Positions 51,764 to 64,000 are shown, counted from the first letter of the stretch. The stretch is 64,000 nucleotides of DNA from Rotaria sp. Silwood1 (GCA_905250075.1 CAJNOP010000002.1:5631565-5695564); one strand, 5' to 3'. A program made the numbers and translations. Notes: generated from the sequence alone by a model not told the origin.

Positions 51764-53312
51764 ATGTTATATAATACATCTTCTTTATCAGAAATAACAT
51801 GTCCTAAACCAGGAACACGAGGTCCTGATGCACCCTTCTATCATTGGTTAGCACTTGGCTATGTTTTTTTATTTATTCTTGCTTTAACTGCTAATTTATG
51901 TGTTCTTTTCAAATTATTTCATTATTCTCGACGTCGTTTTCGTGATCATATACTTTTATTAAACCTATGTGCTGCTGATTTATTTGTAACTATTGTTTAT
52001 ATTCCAAGTGAAATTTATGCTTATACTGTTGGTCGTTGGCATAATGATGAAATATGTAAAATGATTGCTGCACTTAAGGGTCTTGGTATCTATGTATCAT
52101 CATGTACAATAATTGGTATATCACTTGATCGCTATTTATCGATTGTACATCCGTTGACCGTATATCAATCAAATATACGAAATAAGCTATTTGTTGTTGG
52201 TTCATGGTTAATATCTGGAGTAGCATGTATACCACAAGTAAATTTTAAATTTTTATAATTATTTTTTTATATAAAATATTTTTCTTTATTTATTGAAAAT
52301 AGTTAATTATTTTTAAACGATTAACAAATGAAGAATTATGTCGTGAAATGTGTGGTGATATACTGTCAGCCGATCCAACAAAGCGTTTGGCTTATAATAT
52401 AGCTGTTGCTATATTTGCATATATAGCACCTTTAATAGCTATTTTTTATTCTTATTTTCGTATTTTATATGTTTTACAAAGACGATGTGATCGACGAACA
52501 TTTCGATTTGTTAAATGTCACAGTGTTAGCACACGTAGTAATGAAGTAAATCAATCAAATTATCCATTAAATTCAAGTACAAAGAAAAGTTTTCATCTTG
52601 AAAGAGAACGAGAAGGAACTGGAAGATCATCTAGAAAATCTGTTGAACAACAAGAAATCAATACACATAATATGAAAACAATAACACGAGCAAAATTAAA
52701 AACATTAAAATTAACTGTTATAATAGGTAAAGGTTTCCTTACGAGAAAACAAAGTTGAATGATGTCTTTTTTTTAGTTATTTGCTTTATTCTTTGTTGGA
52801 CACCTTATTATTGTATCGTGTTTTTTCTTCTTATAACTGATGCTCGTATTGATCATGAAAATTTACTAAATCAAAATACAAATTCTACACTAACTACACC
52901 TAGAAATATATCAATTTATGATGAACCATCACGTGACGAACGTTCACTTTTAATTGTTATGATGCTTGCTGTATCAAATTCTGTTTTAGATCCATTATTA
53001 TATGGTAACTATCCATAGTAAATATATATGTGAAAAACATATTCATTAATAGATCCTTTAGTTTTTTTAATTAATGATGTATTCTATTATACGTTACTGT
53101 CTTTTCTTTTTATCTTGTCAGGTTGTTATTTGGTACGACCTATTAAATCGAATTGTTTACATGAAAAAAGAACTCGAATTGATACAACAACATTAAAACG
53201 TATTCCGGCTATAGTAGGTGCTGATAAAGAATCAAAATTAACAACAATACGAACAAACCTTAAAAATGATAATAATGTTCAACGTGATGTGCCAGTCGAA
53301 TGTCAACTTTAA
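51764..53312 (+). CDS. peptide-type rhodopsin GPCR (GnRH/AKH/corazonin-like)
   Basis: Seven-transmembrane receptor. Exons: 51764-52237, 52303-52726, 52777-53004, 53122-53312; 438 aa. TM1 is around HWLALGYVFLFILALTANLC; TM2 AADLFVTIVYIPSEIYAYT with Asp; Cys before TM3 (DEICKM) and in ECL2 (LCREMCGD) for the usual disulfide; TM3 ends LDRYLSIVHPLT (DRY); TM6 has FILCWTPYYCIVFFLL; TM7 has SNSVLDPLLYG, a DPxxY form. The WTPYY motif and DPLLY recall GnRH/AKH/corazonin receptors, but the assignment is tentative. The long third intracellular loop is Ser/Arg-rich. The frame stays open to 51719 without an ATG and is stopped at 51710, so either Met at 51764 (with NTS glycosylation site after it) starts the protein or an upstream exon does. 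Confidence 0.88.
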
Positions 53313-55533
53313 AACTAGACAAAAAACAGGATTTCTTTTTTTCTTTTAGTTTCTATTGTTTTTTTTTTCGTCCACTATCTCTATTTCTTTTTCCTTAATG
53401 TTATTCCTTTTGATCGCATAACAAACCAACAAATAAGATAAAATCTGAAGTCGACTGAGTATTGGCTCGGTCCCCAAAGTGAAATGGGTTTCGTTCGTAA
53501 TCTCTAATAAACATCATAGGATTTGCAATCAAAGTGGGGCTAAGAGGGGAACCAGTCGGGACTAACTCAATGTGTCTACTCAGTAGGAAAAATTGCACAT
53601 ACATGTCATCAATAATTGATGATAAAAAAGAACAGGATTGTATCTTAAATTTTGTTTTTCATCACGTTTCCAACACTTACATCAGAGATCGATACAAAAT
53701 CGAGAGAATACTATAATCCATCAACTTGAATATAGATTTAAATGAAACCGTTAGGAATTATGAATGCTAAATGATCAGAAGATCATGAAAGCCCAATGTT
53801 ATATTCATTGAATAGGAAATGAAAATACCAGATTAAAATATACAGTTGAATACGGACAAAATCAATAAAATGAAATAGATATTCTTATTTTTTGAATGCT
53901 AGTTTTCGAATATTTATACCATATGTTAATTATTCAATCGAATGATATAAATAAAGATTCTTCGGACGAAAGAGTCTCGATATGAGAGTCGACAGAAAAT
54001 ATTAGATATAAAAAACAAAAAAGTCAATTAAGACTTTGATATTAGGGAACACACTTAAGTCGATTAAAAAATTTTATTATTCTTTGATACGGAAGTTCGG
54101 TTACCAAATGATTCGTTTCCATATAGATGGTAGATTAATGAAAAAATACTATCTCCGATAATAATGAACATAAATGACGAATGAGGAATTTTCCATACCT
54201 ATTATCAAGAGATGAGCGTATATATTGTATTTTAGCACTGAATATATCTTTCACTAATGATAAATCTATATCATTATATTAAGAATCATTTTATTAAAAT
54301 ATATAGAATGAAATTTAATTCAACGCATACAAAATAGAAGATTCATTAATCTCATGCCATACTATAAACAAACGAGTCAAATAATCAAATTATTATTTGA
54401 TCTAATAGAAATTTTTTTAGTATATACTAATTAGATATTATTGAAGCATGAAAAATCGAATAATAACATTTTTTTTATAGATTTATTCCATAAACGAACA
54501 GGGTCTGTGAATTGCAAACTCAAGTATTTAGGCGATTAATCAGATGCTTTAAATAGAATTAAGAATCGGAAAAAATTTAAACTTTCAATATTTATAATTT
54601 TTATCAAAACTTAAAAGATTATTGTAAGAGTATTTACTTTTTTCTACGCAAATTTTCTTGTAAAATTATATATAAATAAAAACACAAATAGAATATCATT
54701 TATTAATTATAACCGCATATTTTCATTCATTAACGAAAAGAAAAAAAAAATAATTTAAGAACTTTTTTATTCTAAATCCTGCTTAAATGGACTCATTGCT
54801 TTTGAATGAAATCTACATGATTAAAATTTCCTAGTAGACTGAAACTATAACAGCTATCGGATGTACTTTGTCTCTCTGGACATTTTTCCATCACAAGATT
54901 GATTAATTATGGAAAAATTATTGTGGACATTTTTAAGTCTCTGGAATTTTCTCATTATCATTTTCTTTCATATCGATATAAATACTAAATACCGTATTGT
55001 TTCATTTTCCTTATTGTTTAGTTCTACTTGGAACACGATGATATTTTTCTTTTTGTTGCCTTAATTAGAATCTCATCACATCACGAGAGGACATCATCGA
55101 TCATATTTCTGTTTTCCTATTAATGAAATAATGTTAAGATCAAATAATATAAAGATCGTATTATAACTTGAAGTATATTTACTTTCTTATTATTTAAAAA
55201 TTTTAAAGTAAAATTTGTTTTTATATCAAAAAAAGTTGTCGAGAAATTTAGGCAAACTAATATCCACGTTAATTCAAAAGAATTAAAAGCCACATAAGAG
55301 TATTTTCATTTGCTTAGCTGTATTCATTATTTTTAAAAAATGTTCGTTTATAATTAAATTTTTATTTTTATTCTTAATAAATAAATATACTTCCTCTTAT
55401 GATTACTAAATCAACCGAAAAGAAAATTTATATTCAAGTGGAAGTTTTGAACAATACCAAAAAAAGAAAAAGATTACAGACATGATAAAGAAAACAATAA
55501 TAGAAGAAAAAGAATAAGTTAATAATTTATTAT
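53313..55533. other. GPCR-homeobox spacer
   Basis: Holds both 3' ends (the genes converge). A less AT-rich block at about 53440-53585 has a vague inverted symmetry (GACTGAGT...GGTCCCC versus GGGGAACCAGTC...) but no firm element. The rest is AT-rich with no gene. Confidence 0.5.
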
Positions 55534-56598
55534 TTATAGTTGGTCGTTAAATTCTCTGTGATGTTGATAATTGCTCATATTTTGAAAAACAAATGGTGAA
55601 GATATTTCAGACGAATTATAATTCATTAGGTTATATGGTATACTAGTAGCATCAAGCGTTGCCGGTGGAAAGGAACTTGTTGGAAAAGGATAACTAAAAA
55701 AAGAATAGAAAAAAAATTATTATTCTTTTTTGTACTTTAAATTTTTATTACCGAAAATTTGACCACATTGAATTATAAAACGAATGATGAGAATGAGGCA
55801 AATAATACGATGGATGTTGAGTGATAAATGGTGGTGGTGGTGGTGGTGGTAATTGGAGTAATGAATTAGCTGGAGGACTTATTGAAGACTCATGCGAGAC
55901 ATCATCATCCTGAAGAAAAACTAGTTTTAAAATATTCAATTAGTTGATTTGTTATACCAAATGAATTCCACTATCGTATTGTTGTTGATTATCTTTATCA
56001 AAAGAATATTGATCATCAAATTTTTGTTGACTTTTTTTTAAACGAGCTCGACGATTTTGAAACCAAATCTAAACAAAAAGAAAAAAAAAGAATATAAAAT
56101 ATTCATTTATTTTATATAAACCGTTATTTTTTGTGTAGGTAGCTTAAGTTGTTCAACAAGATCATCAACAATATCAACAGTTGGATAACGATGTTGTTGA
56201 AAAGTAGATTCGAGTAGGTTTAACTAATTTTATTTTTAAATTTTAAAATAAATAAAAAGGAAAATTTTCAAGTGTTTTCCTTTTATACCTGTTCTTGACT
56301 AAATTTTGTTCGTATACGTTTTTTATATATCATAGGCATTGATAGTTGTTCATTTTCATTTTGTTCATGTTCTATATTTGATGATTGTATCATAGAAATA
56401 TCTTCATTACAATTTTGTTGAATAAATCGATCTGAATCTATTAAATTTTAGAAATAAAATAAAGTAATAATTTTTACGTGGATTCTTACAATTAGCTGAA
56501 TATTGAAATGATAAATCATTACTTATGTGTTGTTCGATCATTTCACATAATGTATGCTGTTGAATATCTGTACTCGATTTGCTATCGACTTGATCCAT
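55534..56598 (-). CDS. ANF/HESX1-like homeobox transcription factor
   Basis: Paired-like homeodomain factor. Six exons on the minus strand: 56598-56490, 56437-56289, 56223-56122, 56068-55958, 55909-55752, 55693-55534; 262 aa, phases all closing. The homeodomain begins KKRIRTKFSQEQLNLLESTF and continues QQHRYPTVDIVDDLVEQLKL, then KITIWFQNRRARLKKSQQ, with Gln50. The YPxVDI.DDL block resembles HESX1/ANF (YPGIDIREDLA), an anterior neural and pituitary regulator; other paired-like classes remain possible. The homeodomain is split by two introns, the second just before IWFQN. The C-terminus has a PPPPPPP run and is His/Tyr/Ser-rich. No octapeptide or paired domain is seen. Confidence 0.88.
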
Positions 56599-57056
56599 GA
56601 TTTCAATGTATAAAATTATTCTTTTTTCATGCACTATGTATCGAGAAAATAACGAATGATAGAACGATGTAAACAATCAGAGAAAGAAAACAAAATGTAT
56701 TTTAGTCATTCTTCGTCTTTCCATGTCTCCTAATATAAGATGTATGAATAAGAAAAAAGAAAACATATTTGTAAACCAATAGAATGATCACTATGTACCA
56801 TTTTTACGAAACTATTATAAACGAATAATAAAAATTAATTTCGAAATCTACTTTAGTAGAACAGACTTTTTAGTAGAATTTCAAAGTAGCAATACAATGA
56901 AACTCATTAAATAAGTTATTTTTAGCTATCATTTTTATCTGAAAAAGGTACCGACTGAAACTTTACTGTTTGTAGTAATTGTATGTTCGCAGATCAAATT
57001 TCTTTACTCTTTTACAACATAAAACAAGTAAAATAATTCATAGGATAAAAAAAGCA
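56599..57056. promoter_or_regulatory. 458-bp divergent intergenic promoter region
   Basis: Separates the head-to-head start codons of the homeobox gene (-) and the secreted acetyltransferase gene (+). It is AT-rich; no core element can be named with confidence. Confidence 0.4.
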
Positions 57057-58048
57057 ATGTTTCTATCAATTTTGTTTCCGTTATTATTATTGATCATTAT
57101 TGCACCTTGTAAATCTGATTATTCTGTTTATTGTTTAAATGGTCGACCAGCTTTTTCAATATTTAATGTATCTACTTTTACATTTTCAGCAAGATGTTCT
57201 ACACCAGGTCAATCATGTTATGACAAAAAAGGTAAATGTAGTACAGAACACTTATGTTGTCCTCGTACACTCAAGTAAGAAAATAAAATGTAATTTTATT
57301 TCTTTCGTCTCTAATATTAATATATCAAATTAGAATGTCATCAAAATCTCAATTATATGATCGAGCAACAAATATTAAATTTATTCGTATTGGTAATGAT
57401 TATAAAAATGCCTATCGTTTATTTGAATTGAATTTATTATCCAATAATTCTATCATGTATGATAGTTATCAACGATGGTTTTTCTTTGAACAAACATTAC
57501 GTGATCTATTTGAAATGCCAAATGCTAGATTTTGGTATGCAGTTATGAATTGTATGCACAATTATGGTATTGTATATGCATTTGTTCCACTGAATGCCAC
57601 ATCGGTTACAGCTAATATAAGTGCAATGACAATATTAACAAGACAAAAAAATTCATTCGATAATCTTTATATATGCTATATGGCAACACGAAAAGAAAAT
57701 CGTCGACAAGGTTTAGGTACAAGTCTTTTACAACAAATCGTTCATCGTGCACTAGATGAACAAAAAAATGGTATTAAATATATAACTTTACATGTCAATA
57801 CATTAAATACAATTGCACTTGAATTCTATGAAAAATGTGGTTGGCGATGCTATGGATATTTACCTAAATATCTTGATTCTGAACCACATCATGCAACAAA
57901 TCATGCATATACATTAATACTTAATTTAGATAATGTTAAAAATGTTACTAGTCTATGTCGAGATCCAGATGCTGTTGATATAAAGCAATCAGACAATAAA
58001 CAGAGCATAGAAAATTGTGGTCGTGTACCTGTTCAGCTTTCGAAATGA
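57057..58048 (+). CDS. secreted Cys-rich / NAA60-like GNAT acetyltransferase
   Basis: Two exons, 57057-57274 and 57334-58048, 59-bp intron, 310 aa. Residues 1-20 form a signal peptide or anchor (MFLSILFPLLLLIIIAPC). About 21-72 is a six-cysteine segment with GQSCYDKKGKC and HLCCP. The rest is a GNAT fold: the acetyl-CoA loop RRQGLGTSLL (196-201 core, fitting R/QxxGxG/A), then LHVNTLNTIALEFYEKCGW and YGYLPKYL, matching NAA60 (YLHVLTTNNTAINFYE, HHYLPYYY). NAA60 in human acetylates N-termini of membrane proteins from the cytosolic Golgi face. Here the signal peptide and several Asn-X-Ser/Thr sites (NVST, NATS, NVTS) suggest a lumenal or secreted enzyme. The intron phase joins both parts in frame (Lys-Met at the junction), but an internal start at Met 57335 could also give a GNAT-only protein. 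Confidence 0.82.
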
Positions 58049-58378
58049 AACGAAAGAAGAAAAACAAATACGAATTCTTCTACTTTTTTTCTTTTTTCTT
58101 TTTGGCTGGAAATACAAAAAAAAACCTAATTTGCTTTTATCGGTCTTTAATCAAACATAATAAATAAATCTGAAAATAGAGTCAATGTTGATTTTTAATT
58201 GACAACATAACCAATAAAAATCTATTTACATAATAACAAATAAAAACGAGTTTACATGTAGTTTTGTTTAATTAGAAAACTATAAAAGCTTTTATCAGTT
58301 GCTAAGTCGTTTTTTATATGAAAAATTTTCATGTGTCGAATATTCATCATCACAACATTATAAAAAAATCAGAATACA
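58049..58378. other. short spacer before EF-hand gene
   Basis: 330 bp holding the acetyltransferase 3' UTR (several AATAAA-like words near 58160-58240) and the EF-hand gene promoter. Confidence 0.5.
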
Positions 58379-60427
58379 ATGAGAACTTGTGGTAAAAATA
58401 ATATACTTGATGCCCAATTACCTACCTATCGACAGTCCAATGAATTTTGTACGTTTTCTAATAATTTACGTAATTGGAAATCAGTTTCAAATATATATTC
58501 AAAGAAAAAACTATTATATCTTGATGAAATTAAACCTTATTTACAAAAATATTTTATTAATAATATGTCTGTTATTCATCAATATTGTAAAAAAGATAAA
58601 TTTATCGATAAACAAACATTTGAACATATTTTACGAAGGTATTCAGTTGAAATATCAAAAAAGACACATAATGCTCTAGTATCTTTTTATATAATCTAGT
58701 TCAGGCATTTTAATTAATAATTCTTGTCTTGAATCTTTATGGAATTCATGTCAACCATCTACTAAAGGTATTTCTTATGAAACATTTCTTCAAAATTTTG
58801 TTTTATGTCCATTAGAAAATAATCAAAGTAAAATTTATCTTATTAATAAGAAATAATATTATTATATTTTATTTTATAGACTCAATCGATTGCTCAAAAG
58901 ATAATTTCTTGTCATCAAATCAATGTCGAATATTAAATTATTCAACACGTATTGTTCATACAGTTAAAAAATATTGGCAAAATTTAAAAGATGAATTTTT
59001 GTAAGTAAATGCATCATTCTGTTATTTTTAACAAAAAGAAAAAAAAAATTTCTTTCATATAGTTCTCTCGATCGATATGGTCGACTATTTATTACGATTG
59101 ATCAAGCCATGGTATATATTTTACAAATGCATTCATCTGTTTATTTTCATTCTTTTGTAAAATATGATCTAAAAGAAATGTTGAAGGATAGAGGTAGAAA
59201 TTTGGACTCACTCTCTACTCATAGACATGACGCATACCTGAACAATAGTTCATCACAGATGTGATCGACACTATTAAGGAACTATCACAGACATTATCAT
59301 GAGATCAAAATCCATTACAGGATTAGTATGGTAGTTGTCCTTTACTTTTCTTTCACGCTCACCAGAGATAGAACCAATATTGTCTACAGGACAGTCTTCC
59401 GATAGATTAGCGGTTACCGATAAACCGGAAGACTGATTGTTATTCGATGTCTCATTAGTATTTTTGGTCTTAGTATCTCATAGAGAATATATAATGAAAC
59501 TTTGCTAAAAGTTGAATATGTCAAATGTCACTGCCACAGATGACATAGAATGACAACTCATCAGTCCAGTATCCTTTTAGATTTCAGACCAATTGTTCTG
59601 TTCTACTCAGACTGATTTCATCTCTGATACTTACTGAAATATGTATATTGCAATAGATATCTTTCATCATTGACATGCATTAACAGTAGGTAGGAATTCA
59701 TAAACTGAAACATATATGGATTAATGCTCTCTTTTTCAATACCAGTAGCGCCATGAATGTTTCATACGATAATTCTGCAAAGAATTGTACTAACAGTTTT
59801 TTTTTTGCATAGGCTTTAATGAAAAAATATTGTTTTCCTTTGAGTGATAATCAACAATGTGAACTTGCTTTATTATTTTCAACAAAAGCTAATGGACAAT
59901 TCAATTATTTTGATTTCATGCAACATTTTTCTAATCAATCATCATTAAAAAATCTTAATCAAAATGTTTTTTCTCGTTCAACATATGTTATTCAATCAAA
60001 AGTAAGAGAATAAAAAAAACAAAAACGAAAGATATATGTTGTTTTTGAAATGTTTACATTCTTTAAGCAATCGTGGACATGTTTACCAGTTACAATCAAT
60101 TGTATTCTTAATCGAATTCGTTCTCAAGTAAGTAAATTAAAAACAAAAGAATATAGATTTGACTATTGTTTTCTTTTCATTCTATTTGTTTTGATTTAGT
60201 GCATACATAAATATGGAAATATCTACCGAGTGTTTAAAATAATTGATAAAAGTCGTCAAGGATATTTATCTCAAATTGAATTTAAACAATTACTTAAAAA
60301 ATTTGATATTCATCTTGATGAAGAAGAATTCTATCATGTTATATCTGAAATAGATAAAAATCAAGATGGAGTTATTTCTTATGATGAACTTTATTATGCA
60401 TTAATTACTGATGCTTTAATAGTTTGA
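58379..60427 (+). CDS. EF-hand calcium-binding protein, EFCAB6-like
   Basis: Seven exons: 58379-58638, 58700-58827, 58880-59000, 59063-59111, 59813-60001, 60068-60127, 60200-60427; 344 aa with all phases closing. The C-terminal pair is clearest: a degenerate loop DKSRQGYLSQIE, then a canonical loop DKNQDGVISYDE with Asp/Asn/Asp/Ser/Glu ligands. Upstream helix-loop-helix units (DRYGRLFITIDQAM; TKANGQFNYFDFM; around FEHILRSSGI) have the EF-hand spacing but lack calcium ligands. Arrays of mostly dead EF-hands resemble EFCAB6-type proteins, an inference. The first intron was set at GTATTC (58639) because the alternative would be 21 bp. Intron 4 is 701 bp. Confidence 0.85.
59112..59812 (+). other. 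EF-hand gene intron 4, possible insertion
   Basis: Ten times longer than the other introns of this gene and less AT-rich over about 59190-59600, with repeated CACAGA/TCTGTG words. It looks like an old insertion, but no terminal inverted repeat or target duplication is evident. Confidence 0.4.
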
Positions 60428-61811
60428 TTGTATAGAAAATGTGATTTGGAAAGAGTTGAAAATAATATTGAATTTTAATTTTCATGATCTTTAAGATAAG
60501 GAATAAAATATTTAGAAAAGAATTTTAAGTAGAATTATAGAAGAAAATGAATCTTCATGTCGATGCCATTAAGTTTTTTTTTTTTTCAATTGGTTTTTTC
60601 ATCAAAAATCTTATAAAGACTAACAAAATAGAATTCCAATATGATCAATAATCTGCTTTCTATGGTTATTTTTGCAATAACACGAAAACAAGTAAAGCTA
60701 GTGACTTGTAGTTTTGAGAGATCAAATGAGTTAAATCAAGATATCCATTCATATTAAAATCAATAGGCTAAATCGTAAAAGTATTTGTTTATCTTAGTTT
60801 CAAAGAATCATGACAAAATCATATTGGCCTCGTTTTCAAAAGCAAAATATTCAATTAATTTAAAACATTCATTCAATAATGTTTTTCTATTGATTAAATT
60901 TAGTAAAATGAAAATTCACTTACATATCTTAGATGCAAAGAAAGTTTTCGTTTTTCTTCAGCGAAATTTTAAATCGCGTCAAATTTAGCAAAAAACTTCC
61001 AATCAGTCTTCTGAGTCATCGATCGCCCTCAACTTTAAGAACCTAAAGACGTTTGTTGAAGTAAATATATGGTGTGACTAATTAAATTTGACATAGACTG
61101 TTATTTTCTAATCTTTTGTCGTTTTTTCACGATGATAACATTGGATTACAACGACGGAAAATCTTGTTTTCTCATTACTCATTGATGTGTATCATTCGGT
61201 TCGTCGTTTTCACTTTCTCTCTTATATAATGATTGTTCTGTTATCTTTTCAATATGTTCTTTTGTCTCCTTCTCGTGACTTATACTTGTCTCTTCTTTGA
61301 TCTTGTGTCATGAGTTAATGATATATCCCAACATACACATCAAGACTCAACCATCATATCGTCACACAAGCATTTCTTTAAGCAAGCTTGTCACGCTCAC
61401 TAGTATTTTCCATCCTTAAATTATCACAAAATACTACAGTCACTATAGTCTCTTATTGACGAGATACAGTAGACTTTGAGGACTTCAAAAGATTTCAAAA
61501 AACTTCTAGACTAAAGTCTATGCTATTTTTCATCCGTCTGTGACCATACATTACTTTTGGATAAATTTGATTAAAAAACAAGATTTCTTTTTTGTTTTCC
61601 TAAACTAAACACTATGATCAAGACAGTTTACTATTCATACATATTGAGTTTTTAATAAATCAAAATTGTTTTTTTTTTGTCGAGAATAGATCATTTTTTT
61701 TTAACAACAGCGAAATACAACAGAAAAACAAACAAGGAAATTTTTGTCTAGAAAACAAAAGTAAAAAGGACATTGCTATTAAGTCAATCATGCTCTTTTG
61801 ATATATTAACA
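60428..61811. other. EF-hand-Sm D1 convergent spacer
   Basis: 1.4 kb with two 3' flanks. The open frame at 60785-60988 has no domain and no splice partner. Nothing else is recognised. Confidence 0.5.
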
Positions 61812-62405
61812 TCAACGGTTGCGACCACCAAAGCCACCACCTTCACGATTACCTCCACCGGGACCTCCACGACCTCGTCCACGACCACGACCTCTTCCAC
61901 GACCTATATGATAGAAAATAAACATTTCAAAAAAAAACAAACAAAAAAAGACGTTTTCCACATACCTCTAGCTCCCATACCAGTTGGACCTAAAACAAAT
62001 AATAAATTAGCTCTTATACAAATATTTAAAGAATTTAATACAAACCAGTTCGTTCACGTTTAGCTTTAGTTTTGGGTGTATCATCAACAAGTAATGTATC
62101 TAATGGGAGACTATCTGGCAAAATAAAATATCGAATATTGTTACCTAAGTAAAAAGAAAAGAAAAACATATATATTTAATTCTTATTTTTCTATAATTAT
62201 ATTCATTGAATAAGATCAAACCTCGAATAGTAATAAAATCAAATGCAATTGATTCACCATTTTTTGGTTTTAATTTAGCAGATTTTAAATGTGTATTCAT
62301 TGACATATCAACACCAATAACGGTACCAAAAACATCGGAACCATTTTTAAGAGCTATTGTAACACTTTCATGGGTTAATTTCATAAGAAATCGGACAAGT
62401 TTCAT
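61812..62405 (-). CDS. SNRPD1: small nuclear ribonucleoprotein Sm D1
   Basis: Core spliceosomal Sm protein, part of the heptameric ring on U1, U2, U4 and U5 snRNAs. Four exons on the minus strand: 62405-62222, 62144-62046, 61989-61966, 61903-61812; 132 aa (human 119). Sm1 motif: [20 protein letters not shown], then [19 protein letters not shown]; Sm2: [20 protein letters not shown]. The tail is the expected Arg-Gly repeat ([12 protein letters not shown]), the substrate for symmetric dimethylation and SMN binding, here extended with [15 protein letters not shown]. Exon 3 is only 24 bp. Open frames on the other strand here are shadows. Confidence 0.96.
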
Positions 62406-62855
62406 CTTTTTATCTCTGTTTTTTTTTCTTGCAAGTACAAACCAAAAAAAAAACGAGAGATTCAAAAAGCAAAATATTGTGAAAGACTGAGTCTTTGTCA
62501 AAAAGCGAACGAAGCAAAAAAAAAATAAATATATTTCTCTTCAGTGAATGGTCGAAAATATACAAATCAAATTCATTCTTATGGTAACCTCTAAATCTAT
62601 CTTCTCAGGAAAAAAAAACCAAGCGTCATCTAAGTCACATACGAAAAAAGTTTCTAAAATAAAATTCCAACTTTTTCATAATTCTGTTTATATATAATAA
62701 TTGTCTTGTATTATTCTTTTTCTCATTTTTTTTTAAAATTATGTCAATACATGTTTTGTATTCGTTGAAGGTCTTTGCATTCGCCTTTCGTTACCTTAAT
62801 GCTCACTCACTCATTTATTATTGCAATCGTTATCCTTGTTGTAGATTTTATAACC
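62406..62855. promoter_or_regulatory. 450-bp divergent promoter region, Sm D1 / NMT
   Basis: Two housekeeping genes start head to head across this AT-rich interval, which suggests a shared bidirectional promoter. No TATA box is clearly placed for either gene. Confidence 0.45.
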
Positions 62856-63698
<843 letters not shown>

Positions 63699-64000
63699 GT
63701 AAAATATTTTTTTATTTTATTCTGAAAACAGTAAAAGTTACTATCAATAATAGTAAAAATTCTATATTTTTGCCGAAATTTCTCATTTGATATGCTAAGA
63801 AAAAAAGAAGGCGTATCTAATCCGATAAATCTTGATTGACGTAGAAAATTTTTGTCTTTTGACGGAAACTTCCAAATTACCAAATCGATTCGGTTTGATT
63901 AAGGATGGAGAATATTTGAAAACCGTTAGTTATTTCGCCATTAACTCGACCAATGGACTTGACATTATAACGCGATCAACTAGTTACAGATGACTGAACT
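63699..64000 (+). other. NMT intron, truncated by window end
   Basis: The donor GTAAAA follows exon 4. The next expected NMT exon (beginning near KKMVEINFLCVH in human) is not found before the window ends, so this intron exceeds 300 bp. The last 150 bp are less AT-rich and may be a repeat. Confidence 0.55.

Noticed and set aside
58660-58699. 21-bp intron in the EF-hand gene (GTATCT...CTAG)
   Set aside because: Too short to splice and leads to a stop; the donor at 58639 gives a normal 61-bp intron and keeps the frame.
61773-62063. Thr/Ser-rich plus-strand frame
   Set aside because: Antisense to the Arg-Gly tail of Sm D1.

Overview
This window looks like nuclear DNA from a small invertebrate animal. 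The sequence is very AT-rich. Genes are split by many tiny GT-AG introns, mostly 50-70 bp, with a few of 0.3-2 kb. The genes are plainly metazoan: ATF6, Twist, RFX, Epac, a homeobox gene and a rhodopsin-class GPCR. Compact introns plus several DNA-transposon remnants fit a rotifer, most likely a bdelloid. That placement is an inference from style, because no taxon-specific marker is visible. I rebuilt the genes by splicing in-frame exons by eye, and exon lengths close to whole codons in every complete model.

Layout. 1-7.4 kb holds no host gene. It has GC-rich simple islands with hAT-like ends, a long inverted-repeat (foldback) element and a Helitron-like element with three 137-bp tandem repeats. 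7.46-11.07 kb (+) is ATF6, the ER-stress transcription factor, with TGACGT motifs upstream. 12.36-13.43 kb (+) is transaldolase. 15.5-25.2 kb (+) is a 21-exon cytosolic carboxypeptidase (tubulin deglutamylase, CCP2/3-like). A 454-bp Tc1/mariner-type MITE lies just beyond it. 29.1-30.0 kb (+) is Twist, convergent with RFX (31.3-34.9 kb, -). 35.6-43.6 kb (-) is a 26-exon Epac (cAMP-regulated Rap GEF). A 5.8-kb gene-free stretch follows.

49.4 kb (+) encodes a small secreted four-cysteine peptide. 51.8-53.3 kb (+) is a peptide-type GPCR resembling the GnRH/AKH/corazonin group. 55.5-56.6 kb (-) is an ANF/HESX1-like homeobox gene. It is divergent from 57.06-58.05 kb (+), an unusual protein with a signal peptide, a cysteine-rich segment and an NAA60-like acetyltransferase domain. 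58.4-60.4 kb (+) is an EF-hand protein. 61.8-62.4 kb (-) is Sm D1, divergent from N-myristoyltransferase (62.86 kb onward, +), which runs off the window.

The genes do not form one pathway; this is ordinary mixed animal gene order. Two genes could relate functionally: RFX commonly controls ciliary genes, and the CCP acts on ciliary tubulin. Both sit here, but nothing in the sequence proves a link. The most unusual items are the secreted acetyltransferase fusion, the hairpin-like CxxxC peptide, the internal motif duplication in the carboxypeptidase, and the cluster of mobile-element fragments in the first 6 kb.
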